Assembly: GCA_964568845.1 (NCBI GenBank)
Contig: CAZMSC010000048.1
Location: 1-5,107, forward strand
Direction: 5' to 3'
DNA length: 5,107 nucleotides
Origin: DTBU01 sp964568845
Lineage (GTDB): Archaea; Thermoproteota; CALKCG01; B24
Below the pieces are notes generated by a model. It was not told the DNA's origin, searched no databases, and saw nothing but the letters and a program-made list of their open reading frames with translations. Shown piece by piece: positions 1 to 4,764 of this stretch. A program made the position numbers and the translations under genes. Position 1 is the first letter of the stretch. Each line of letters begins with the position of its first letter.

Positions 1-9
1 AGGTAATGG

Positions 10-168
10 TTAAATTTTTGAAATAAAAGCCCAATTTTCAACGTTTAAGGGTGAACCGCTGAACCTACAGTAGCGCTCAGAGACGCCTATATCAGTCATC
101 CATATTTCTACAGTTGAAATATTTTTCCCCGGGATTTCAACTGCGGTAATCCCTAGCACTCTAATCAA
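10..168 (-). CDS. Unassigned short reading frame (possible small protein or 3' gene remnant)
   Basis: Read on the minus strand, this frame ends at TAA (12..10) and can start at TTG (168) or GTG (159), giving 52 or 49 residues. It stays open back to about 210, where two stop codons stand in tandem. The product has a protein-like composition (segments such as TVEIWMTDIG and ERYCRFSGSPLN) and most codons begin with a purine, as in real genes. I do not recognise the family. No Shine-Dalgarno or convincing TATA box precedes it, and its 5' part overlaps the TATA box of the divergent PadR gene. It could therefore be the surviving 3' end of a decayed gene rather than an expressed small gene. The coding call is an inference from composition only. 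Confidence 0.3.
   Translation of the reverse strand: MIRVLGITAVEIPGKNISTVEIWMTDIGVSERYCRFSGSPLNVENWAFISKI
111..143. repeat. Perfect 10-bp inverted repeat with 13-nt spacer
   Basis: CAGTTGAAAT (111-120) and ATTTCAACTG (134-143) are exact reverse complements, separated by 13 nt containing CCCCGGG. The repeat lies about 26 bp upstream of the PadR TATA box, so it could be an upstream regulator site or a hairpin. It also falls inside the unassigned minus-strand reading frame, so coincidence within coding sequence is possible. Confidence 0.5.
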
Positions 169-178
169 CCTATAAAGG
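169..178 (+). promoter_or_regulatory. TATA box of the PadR-type regulator gene
   Basis: CCTATAAAGG is a good archaeal TATA element. The expected start of transcription is about 25 nt downstream, near 200, which leaves a leader of roughly 50 nt before the TTG start at 252. A tandem ATTTTACA repeat (186-201) falls at the predicted transcription start. Confidence 0.5.
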
Positions 179-251
179 GAGGAGGATTTTACAATTTTAC
201 AGGGAAATCTCTATTAACAACTTCTAAGAAGGTAAAGTTAGTGGTAGGAGT

Positions 252-614
252 TTGGCATATAAACGCCTCGCTAGGAAGTTGACCGTTGAAAACATCTGGA
301 TATATGTGTTGAGGATGCTGCTGGAGAGACCGCTCTACGCCTACGAGATCAGGAATATTCTTAAGAGTAGATTCGGCTTCAACGTGGCAACGATAACCAC
401 ATACATGGTCCTATACAAGATGGAGAAGGAGGGTTTAATTAAGAAGAGCACTAAAAGAGAAAGTACCCGAAGACAGTACTACGAGATTACGCCACTCGGC
501 TTAAAAACTTTAAAAGATGGACTTTCACTCCTTGAAAAAACCCTTAAAAATTTAACCCTACCTGAGCCTTCTACAAACATAGACAATCCTCTGAATGATC
601 GTGACAAGGGATAG
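252..614 (+). CDS. PadR-family winged-helix transcriptional regulator
   Basis: This 120-residue protein is a DNA-binding regulator of the PadR family, which acts as a dimer, usually as a repressor of nearby genes. The visible domain runs from about residue 11 to 95. A first helix lies near 13-25 and is followed by RPLYAYEI (26-33), a PadR hallmark. The recognition helix lies near 46-60 (TITTYMVLYKMEKEG), followed by GLIKK and a charged wing ending in RRQYYEIT (73-80). The rest is a short helix and a polar tail; most PadR proteins have a longer C-terminal dimerisation helix. The start is TTG at 252, the only start codon after the in-frame TAA at 225. The basic RLARKLT lead-in argues against the later TTG at 279. 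GGAG at 247-250 is only 1 nt from the start, unusually close. Residues 103-120 are encoded antisense to the end of the neighbouring lipid-synthesis gene. The ligand is unknown. Confidence 0.85.
   Translation: MAYKRLARKLTVENIWIYVLRMLLERPLYAYEIRNILKSRFGFNVATITTYMVLYKMEKEGLIKKSTKRESTRRQYYEITPLGLKTLKDGLSLLEKTLKNLTLPEPSTNIDNPLNDRDKG
535..550 (-). terminator. U-rich terminator of the CDP-alcohol phosphotransferase gene
   Basis: Read on the minus strand, a T5 run (550-546) and a T6 run (540-535) follow the TAG stop at 560-558 by 7 and 17 nt. Archaeal RNA polymerase terminates at such U-tracts. The runs lie inside the oppositely oriented PadR gene. Confidence 0.4.
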
Positions 615-1199
615 AATTGCTAAAACCCAGATACCGATTTCTATGACATTTAAAAGCCCCGAGAGAGCTATTATTAAAATCCGCTCCCCTCTTTCAATAA
701 GTCCGACACCGGATATTTCCAACCCTAAAGACTCCGCCTTAGCCCTCACATAACTCGTTAAAAGCGAGCCTACTAGCGATACGATGCCTGGCTCTATGGG
801 CACTCTCCCACTTAACATCAAACCCCCTATTATAGCGGAGTCTGAAAACCTATCTATCGTAGAGTCTAGAAAAGACCCTAAACGGTCCGCTGTACCAGCC
901 GCTCTGGCTACGGCACCATCAAGCATGTCGAAAAAACCTGAAACTATGACGAGGATTGAAGCTACGTAAAGCCCAAGCCCCCCTCGAACACCATACATTA
1001 AAGCCCCCAGCACGGCTACGGTCAAACCCATGAAACTTAAATACTCAGCTTTAAAGCCGAATTTAACCAATAGACTCGCTAAAATACTCGTAAACCTCTC
1101 AACGACAGCCCTTATCCTATTCAACATACCGTTAAATACAATTGTCAAGCCGCTATTATAGTTTAAGACAGCTTTTACATCGCCAACATGTCTCAGCAT
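558..1199 (-). CDS. CDP-alcohol phosphotransferase, probably archaetidylinositol phosphate synthase
   Basis: This is an integral membrane enzyme that transfers a phospho-alcohol from a CDP-activated lipid to an alcohol acceptor. The family signature DG-x2-AR-x8-G-x3-D-x3-D is complete: D91, D94, G95, A98, R99, G108, D112 and D116 (213-residue numbering), in a helix of about 85-120. Several hydrophobic segments surround it (about 54-70, 76-90, 120-130, 138-150, 175-200). TSYVRAKAESLG (148-159), GLIERGERILI (166-176) and the TIIQRIVYV ending resemble archaeal archaetidylinositol phosphate synthases, which join CDP-archaeol and inositol phosphate. The acceptor remains an inference. The ATG at 1199 has GAGGT (1215-1211) upstream, 11 nt away, and a TATA box at 1249-1241. 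However, family members usually begin at MLNRIR, which is the ATG at 1127 (189 residues), preceded by a TATAATA-like element fitting a leaderless start. The N-terminus is therefore uncertain. The 3' end overlaps the PadR gene by 57 bp. Confidence 0.88.
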   Translation of the reverse strand: MLRHVGDVKAVLNYNSGLTIVFNGMLNRIRAVVERFTSILASLLVKFGFKAEYLSFMGLTVAVLGALMYGVRGGLGLYVASILVIVSGFFDMLDGAVARAAGTADRLGSFLDSTIDRFSDSAIIGGLMLSGRVPIEPGIVSLVGSLLTSYVRAKAESLGLEISGVGLIERGERILIIALSGLLNVIEIGIWVLAILSLVTIIQRIVYVCRRLR

Positions 1200-1214
1200 T
1201 CAAAACAGCTACCT

Positions 1215-1236
1215 CTTCGGATTTCAAAATCCGAAG
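1215..1236. promoter_or_regulatory. Perfect 22-bp palindrome, candidate operator of the lipid-synthesis gene
   Basis: CTTCGGATTT (1215-1224) and AAATCCGAAG (1227-1236) are exact reverse complements around a central CA. The palindrome starts 4 bp downstream of the minus-strand TATA box (1249-1241) and covers the predicted transcription start near 1220. This is a common position for archaeal repressor operators. Transcribed, it would form a hairpin just before the Shine-Dalgarno. Assigning it to the PadR protein is inference. Confidence 0.5.
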
Positions 1237-1240
1237 GAGC

Positions 1241-1249
1241 TCTTATAAT
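1241..1249 (-). promoter_or_regulatory. TATA box of the CDP-alcohol phosphotransferase gene
   Basis: The minus strand reads ATTATAAGA. Transcription would begin near 1220, giving a leader of about 20 nt to the ATG at 1199 that includes GAGGT. A second AT-rich candidate, ATTTTAAAGG (1270-1261), lies further upstream. Confidence 0.4.
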
Positions 1250-1295
1250 CCATCCTCCACCCTTTAAAATCACCGTGAAAAATTCTTGGAGCAAT

Positions 1296-1306
1296 CTTTA
1301 TAAAAA
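1296..1306 (+). promoter_or_regulatory. TATA box of tRNA-Tyr
   Basis: CTTTATAAAAA is centred about 28 nt before the first base of the tRNA at 1329, the standard spacing for archaeal tRNA promoters. This is one of the clearest promoters in the window. Confidence 0.65.
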
Positions 1307-1328
1307 CATCTGAATTTAATTAAACATG

Positions 1329-1450
1329 CCCGGGGTAGCTCAGCCTGGTAGAGCTTCCGGCTGTAGACCTCGCCATAGCTGGCGCGGGTCACTCAGCTTA
1401 CCAGGCGGACAGAAACCGGAGTGTCGTCGGTTCAAATCCGGCCCCCGGGA
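1329..1450 (+). tRNA. tRNA-Tyr (GTA) with a 48-nt intron
   Basis: The acceptor stem pairs CCCGGGG (1329-1335) with CCCCGGG (1443-1449), followed by discriminator A1450. CCA is not encoded. The D stem is GCTC/GAGC with loop AGCCTGGTA. The anticodon stem is TCCGG (1356-1360) with CCGGA (1416-1420). The anticodon is GTA (1363-1365). The variable loop is GTGTC. The T stem is GTCGG/CCGGC with loop TTCAAAT. The C1-G72 pair is the identity element of archaeal and eukaryotic tRNA-Tyr, which supports both the amino acid and the domain. The mature tRNA is 74 nt after removal of the intron at 1367-1414. Confidence 0.95.
1367..1414 (+). other. tRNA-Tyr intron at position 37/38 with canonical bulge-helix-bulge
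   Basis: Splicing between G1366 and A1367 and between A1414 and A1415 restores a normal anticodon loop. The precursor forms the motif cut by the archaeal splicing endonuclease. The anticodon stem is the outer helix. AA|A (1413-1415) is the 3' bulge. CTGT (1361-1364) pairs with ACAG (1409-1412) as the 4-bp central helix. AG|A (1365-1367) is the 5' bulge. CC (1368-1369) pairs with GG (1407-1408) to begin the inner helix. The intron interior can fold further, for example CGCCA/TGGCG (1371-1384). It is too short to encode an endonuclease. Confidence 0.9.
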
Positions 1451-1540
1451 CTTAAATTCTCCCATGAAGGTGTAAGAACTACAGGGACTGTTTGGAAAGT
1501 TAGCTGTAAGTTTAATCGAAAAGGTCTCCCTCGTGTCATA

Positions 1541-1556
1541 CATGGATGGCATGGAT
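1541..1556 (+). repeat. Direct repeat CATGGAT upstream of the hydrolase operon promoter
   Basis: CATGGAT occurs at 1541-1547 and again at 1550-1556, start to start 9 bp apart, 16 bp upstream of the operon TATA box. ATACAT (1538-1543) and ATGTAT (1557-1562) also form an inverted repeat around it. It may be a regulator-binding site. Both repeats are short, so chance is not excluded. Confidence 0.3.
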
Positions 1557-1571
1557 ATGTATTTGCTAAGT

Positions 1572-1579
1572 CTTATAAC
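1572..1579 (+). promoter_or_regulatory. TATA box of the amidohydrolase-creatininase operon
   Basis: CTTATAAC is followed about 25 nt later by a predicted transcription start near 1601. That gives a leader of about 14 nt before the GTG at 1615, containing GGGTG (1605-1609), 5 nt from the start, as a possible Shine-Dalgarno. Confidence 0.4.
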
Positions 1580-1614
1580 GACCTTAAGCTGGAATTATTG
1601 AATCGGGTGTAACC

Positions 1615-2502
1615 GTGATAGTTGACTGCCATGTTCATAGTTTAGGTGTTGAAAAGGTTGACGCTGTTTTAAAAGGTATGGATAAGGCTGGGATAGATAG
1701 AGCAGTCATATTTTCACCATACCCATCACCCTACATGGGTAGGGAGGAGAGGATAATCCCAAGGACAGCGGCAGGCGTTACTCGACATCTAGAGTTCAGC
1801 TATCCAAACGTTACGTCTGAAAAACAGAGGGAGGCTGTGGAGTTTATAGCAGGAATTCAGAGGGAGGCGCCTGATAGGGTTATAGGCTTCATCTGGCTTG
1901 AGCCAAGGCTTAAAGATGCGGTTCAAATCCTAGAATGGGCCGTCACATCTAAAGAGTTGAAAGGAGTTAAAATGATACCTGACCACTGGTATCCCTACGA
2001 CGAATTCATGTACCCAATCTACATGAAGGCTGAAGAGCTAAATATTCCAATACTATTCCACTCCGGAATACTATACGGCTTTAAAGACTCTTCAAGATTC
2101 TGCAGACCAGTAAACTATGAAGTTCTACTGAGCTTTCCAAAGCTTAGATTCGCCTTAGCCCACGTAAGCTGGCCATGGGTGGACGAGTGTATAGCCCTAT
2201 GGGGGAGGTTCAGAGCTGCTCTTGAAGAGGTTGAAGGTGAACGGAAAGAGGTTCAGATGTTTATAGATGCTACACCGGGAACGCCGCTAATATACCGGAA
2301 AGACGCCCTTCAAAAGGTCATGGCCTTCGGCGCTGAAGATCACATTATGTTTGGCACCGACTGTACAGCAGGTAGATTAGAATATGGGAAGTATCACGTT
2401 GAAAGAGACTTAGCCATTCTACGTCAAGTCATAGGCGTACCGAAGGATACAGTCGATAAATTCCTAGGCAGAAACGCGCTGAGGTTTCTAGGCTTAAAGT
2501 AG
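1615..2502 (+). CDS. Amidohydrolase-2 family metal-dependent hydrolase (TIM barrel)
   Basis: This 295-residue cytoplasmic protein belongs to the amidohydrolase-2 family, whose members hydrolyse lactones or amides, or decarboxylate ring acids, using one metal ion in a TIM barrel. The metal site is complete. The first strand carries DCHVH with H6 and H8. ILFHSG places H149 on a later strand. FALAHVSW gives H183. IMFGTDC gives D249 on the last metal-binding strand. The length is normal and no signal peptide or membrane segment is seen. GTG at 1615 is chosen because the HxH strand begins at residue 3, as usual in the family. It is the first gene of an operon, 17 bp before a creatininase-family gene, so the two products probably act on related substrates. 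The exact reaction cannot be read from the sequence. Hydrolases of cyclic esters or amides and decarboxylases of the same fold are both possible. Confidence 0.87.
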   Translation: MIVDCHVHSLGVEKVDAVLKGMDKAGIDRAVIFSPYPSPYMGREERIIPRTAAGVTRHLEFSYPNVTSEKQREAVEFIAGIQREAPDRVIGFIWLEPRLKDAVQILEWAVTSKELKGVKMIPDHWYPYDEFMYPIYMKAEELNIPILFHSGILYGFKDSSRFCRPVNYEVLLSFPKLRFALAHVSWPWVDECIALWGRFRAALEEVEGERKEVQMFIDATPGTPLIYRKDALQKVMAFGAEDHIMFGTDCTAGRLEYGKYHVERDLAILRQVIGVPKDTVDKFLGRNALRFLGLK

Positions 2503-2504
2503 AT

Positions 2505-2512
2505 GGGAGGGG
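2505..2512 (+). promoter_or_regulatory. Shine-Dalgarno that fixes the TTG start of the creatininase-family gene
   Basis: GGGAGGGG lies 7 nt before the TTG at 2520, a strong match to the anti-Shine-Dalgarno of 16S rRNA. It sits in the 17-nt gap after the amidohydrolase stop, supporting co-transcription and the unusual TTG start. Confidence 0.6.
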
Positions 2513-2519
2513 CTCGACG

Positions 2520-3296
2520 TTGAAGTGGGAAGAGCTTACGGCAGACGAGCTTGCAGAACTCTCTAAGAGAGACGACATGGTAGTCGTCATTCCAATAGGC
2601 TCTCTCGAGAAGCACGGTCCCCACCTCCCTCTTGGAACAGACGGATTAACGGTTTACGAAATAGCCTTAAAAGCCTCTGAAATAGAGCCCTGTATAATAC
2701 TGCCGCCGCTATTCTACAGCTACGTAGCAGACATGCGTCAATTCCCCGGCGCCATAAACATAAGGGAAGACCTACTCCTCAACCTCCTAGAAAACATATG
2801 TGAGGAAGTTTCCAGAAACGGTTTTAAGAAAATACTCATAGTAAACGGCCACGGAGGAAACGTAAGCCTCCTGAGGCTTTTCACAGCCAGCAGACTTATC
2901 AAGAGAACAGATTACTCGCTGTATGTTCTAGCCGAACCCTGGGCCTTTGAACAGAAGGTTTTACAGGAAATAAAGGAAACAGATGAAATAGGGCATGCAT
3001 GTGAAATAGAGACAAGCTTCATGCTCTATCTCCACCCCGAGCTTTGCAGGATGGAGCGTGTTAAACCAGCTAAAACCAAGCCCAGACCTTTAAGCGGCAT
3101 ACCAGCCATCACACCAGTAGATTGGGTTGTCTACTGCCCCGAGGGGTACGTAGGCGACCCTGGAAAGGCGACCAACGAGAAGGGTAGAAGACTTGTAGAG
3201 GCCTTTGTAAACGGACTCGTTGAAACCATTAGAAAAATAAAGGGGGACAAGGTCGTAGGTGAAACTGTAAAAATTCTAGGTCTTGACAGGCTTTAA
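2520..3296 (+). CDS. Creatininase-family metal-dependent amidohydrolase
   Basis: This 258-residue protein has the creatininase fold. The family hydrolyses C-N bonds of cyclic or formyl amides with a two-metal centre and includes creatininase, the archaeal deformylase ArfB of flavin and F420 synthesis, and the mycofactocin peptidase MftE. Visible motifs are GSLEKHGPHLPLGTD (27-41), which supplies E30, H32 and D41 as probable metal ligands, NGHGGN (109-114) with H111, and GHACEIETS (158-166) with E162. A later GDPGKAT (212-218) also matches the family pattern. In the loop before FPGA (76-79) the residues are ADMRQ, whereas many members carry a His-rich segment there, so the substrate may differ from known enzymes. 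The start is TTG at 2520, supported by GGGAGGGG at 2505-2512. It is co-transcribed with the preceding amidohydrolase and its stop overlaps the stop of the converging isomerase gene. Specific activity is unknown. Confidence 0.88.
   Translation: MKWEELTADELAELSKRDDMVVVIPIGSLEKHGPHLPLGTDGLTVYEIALKASEIEPCIILPPLFYSYVADMRQFPGAINIREDLLLNLLENICEEVSRNGFKKILIVNGHGGNVSLLRLFTASRLIKRTDYSLYVLAEPWAFEQKVLQEIKETDEIGHACEIETSFMLYLHPELCRMERVKPAKTKPRPLSGIPAITPVDWVVYCPEGYVGDPGKATNEKGRRLVEAFVNGLVETIRKIKGDKVVGETVKILGLDRL
3269..3273 (-). terminator. U-tract downstream of the isomerase gene
   Basis: On the minus strand T5 lies about 20 nt beyond the isomerase stop (3295-3293), inside the creatininase gene. It is a short tract, so a weak terminator. 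Confidence 0.25.
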
Positions 3297-4120
3297 ATTT
3301 CATACCTCTCCAAGAATTTTTTACCGCGTTTTATGGATTCTACAACTTCGATACCTGTTTCATCTTCTATGGCAAACCAGCCTTTATAGCCAATTTCCCT
3401 TAAAGCAGCTATGTAACTATCCCATGGAACGAGGCCTTCACCAACAGTAGCTCTCCTAGTCTTAGGATTATGATCCTTAGCATGCGTGTGAACTATCCAT
3501 CTTCCAAGTGTCCTAACACCCCTAACAACTTCATCAACTCCGAAATGTAGCATATTGGCCGGGTCATAGTTCACCTTAAGCCCACTACTTCCAACATCCT
3601 CCAGGAAGCTTTTTAACACGTCAGCAGGCTCCATACCTGTTTCTATACAGAAAAATGCGCCGACATCCTCACCATACTTGGCTATTTCAGACAAGCTTCT
3701 CTTTATGACCGCATACACTGGGTTGCCTTTATCTCTGGGAATCCTACCCGGATGCGTTGTAACAATCGGCGAACCCATGTCAGCCGCCAGCTTCAAAGCC
3801 TTCTTAGTCTTCTCAATACGCTTGTCCAACCCCTCCTCCTCATCCAATCCTCCGAATCTAGTTGGACCGGAAAGTTGAGCGCAGAAGCCGGATATTTCAA
3901 GCCCGTAGGATTGAACAAGCTCCTTGATTTCAAATCTGAGCTTGCTGTCGCATCTATCCGGGTCTAAGACGCAAGGCAGCGTTTGACTATGATCTACACA
4001 CCACAATTGAACACCTTTAACGCCTATTTCAGCCGCTGTTCTAAGCTGATCTTCCAGAGTTTTAACGTCTGGAGATTCGCCTAAAGACCATAGGGCTAAA
4101 CCTATCTTAAGCCTACCCAT
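3293..4120 (-). CDS. Sugar phosphate isomerase/epimerase family protein (xylose isomerase-like TIM barrel)
   Basis: This 275-residue protein belongs to the xylose-isomerase-like TIM-barrel family (AP endonuclease 2 superfamily), whose members isomerise or epimerise sugars and related keto compounds, or dehydrate inosose, with one or two divalent metals. The first strand is LKIGLALWS (4-12). Candidate metal ligands sit on the expected strand ends: E160 (CIETG), D186 in NYDPANM (184-190), H211/H213 in VHTHAKD (210-216), and E252 in IEDE (251-254). THPGR (122-126) and GEG (227-229) also match family patterns. The start is ATG at 4120, which puts the first strand at the N-terminus. The frame is open back to a TTG at 4186, but that lacks a Shine-Dalgarno and would add an atypical 22 residues. 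A minus-strand TATA box at 4160-4150 suits the ATG with a leader of about 10 nt. It faces the hydrolase operon, and its stop overlaps the creatininase stop. The substrate is unknown. Confidence 0.85.
   Translation of the reverse strand: MGRLKIGLALWSLGESPDVKTLEDQLRTAAEIGVKGVQLWCVDHSQTLPCVLDPDRCDSKLRFEIKELVQSYGLEISGFCAQLSGPTRFGGLDEEEGLDKRIEKTKKALKLAADMGSPIVTTHPGRIPRDKGNPVYAVIKRSLSEIAKYGEDVGAFFCIETGMEPADVLKSFLEDVGSSGLKVNYDPANMLHFGVDEVVRGVRTLGRWIVHTHAKDHNPKTRRATVGEGLVPWDSYIAALREIGYKGWFAIEDETGIEVVESIKRGKKFLERYEI
3317..3322 (+). terminator. U-tract downstream of the creatininase-family gene
   Basis: T6 occurs about 20 nt after the TAA at 3294-3296, inside the end of the converging isomerase gene. 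This is a plausible intrinsic terminator for the hydrolase operon. Confidence 0.3.
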
Positions 4121-4149
4121 ATATATCGGAAGAATATGCTCTAATGTGT

Positions 4150-4160
4150 AATATAAGCTT
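4150..4160 (-). promoter_or_regulatory. TATA box of the isomerase gene
   Basis: The minus strand reads AAGCTTATATT, about 25 nt before a predicted start near 4130. This leaves a very short leader to the ATG at 4120. It lies inside the longer TTG-initiated version of the frame and so argues for the shorter protein. Confidence 0.4.
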
Positions 4161-4194
4161 CTCCAAATCAAAATATGCAATTCCAAGACTCTTT

Positions 4195-4205
4195 GAAAGA
4201 AAAGG
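4195..4205 (-). terminator. Weak pyrimidine-rich terminator after the zinc-ribbon gene
   Basis: The minus strand reads CCTTTTCTTTC about 12 nt after the TAG stop (4219-4217). The tract is interrupted, so some read-through into the isomerase gene is possible. Confidence 0.25.
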
Positions 4206-4216
4206 ACGGAAGAGAA

Positions 4217-4723
4217 CTACATGAAGAAGGGCCTACGCTCTTTTTCAGCTATTCTGGAGAAGTGCTCGTGCACTATTCTCCATACACCATCCCTTTTAAG
4301 AAGCACTATGGATACTCTTGATTTTATATCAAAATCCACCCGTCTAATCCTACCACTGTAAGCTATGTAGAAGCTTGCTACAGCCACGTCACCCAATACA
4401 TCTATACGCCAACCGCTCACCTCATACTCATATTTTACGAGAACCTTCAAAGCCTTAGCCTCTTCGTTTAAAGCGTTTTCACCCTCCAATCTAGTAAAGG
4501 GAGGCCAATCGTCAAATTTAGTATAGAGGGTTTTATCAACAAGCTCTTCAATAGTCTTAGAGTCTCTATTCTTTATGGCTTCTATCCTCTTTAAAACCAC
4601 ATCCATAACGGCTTTCTGTTCGGGAGTTAGAAGCTTAACCTCCTCCTTAAGCCTAGCTCCACACTTAGAACAGTAATTATCTTCCGCCGAAACTTGATAC
4701 CCACACCTCGGACAGTAAGGCAT
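4217..4723 (-). CDS. Zinc-ribbon protein with a SnoaL/NTF2-like domain
   Basis: This 168-residue soluble protein has two parts. Residues 4-21 form a short zinc ribbon, CPRC and CSKC separated by 10 residues (C4, C7, C18, C21), of the type found at the start of many archaeal proteins. Residues from about 36 to 160 look like a SnoaL-like (NTF2) cone fold. They begin with a helix (VVLKRIEAIKNRD), continue with alternating strands (about 97-108, 112-122, 134-143) and end in DGVWRIVHEHFS (145-156), the typical last strand of this family. SnoaL-like domains bind small molecules or serve as enzymes; no catalytic set is obvious here. The ATG at 4723 is preferred because AGGTG lies 6 nt upstream and the ribbon then starts at residue 4. 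A GTG at 4732 would add three residues. It lies 96 bp upstream of the isomerase gene on the same strand, each with its own TATA box. Role unknown. Confidence 0.8.
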   Translation of the reverse strand: MPYCPRCGYQVSAEDNYCSKCGARLKEEVKLLTPEQKAVMDVVLKRIEAIKNRDSKTIEELVDKTLYTKFDDWPPFTRLEGENALNEEAKALKVLVKYEYEVSGWRIDVLGDVAVASFYIAYSGRIRRVDFDIKSRVSIVLLKRDGVWRIVHEHFSRIAEKERRPFFM

Positions 4724-4764
4724 CCCCCACACCTATGACGGCCAAAATTACAAGCACTCCTCCT

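Noticed and set aside
3..26. Possible tail of a plus-strand gene entering from the left edge
   Set aside because: Only seven codons precede the TAA, too few to support a gene.
127..134. CCCCGGGA, identical to the tRNA-Tyr 3' end, as a possible attachment-site duplicate
   Set aside because: Only 8 nt match, CCCGGG is self-complementary, and no integrase or element lies between the copies.
784..969. Plus-strand open frame inside the lipid-synthesis gene
   Set aside because: It lies antisense to the segment encoding the complete CDP-alcohol phosphotransferase motif and resembles no protein.
1340..1552. Minus-strand reading frame crossing the tRNA, with an integrase-like GPDLNRRHS segment
   Set aside because: That segment is the reverse complement of the T-arm of tRNA-Tyr, a common source of false reading frames. 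No recombinase motif is present, and the frame dies inside the tRNA.
2424..2624. Minus-strand open frame across the amidohydrolase-creatininase junction
   Set aside because: It is antisense to two well-supported genes and has no family features.
3678..3967. Two plus-strand open frames inside the isomerase gene
   Set aside because: Both are antisense to conserved isomerase segments and have no coding signs of their own.
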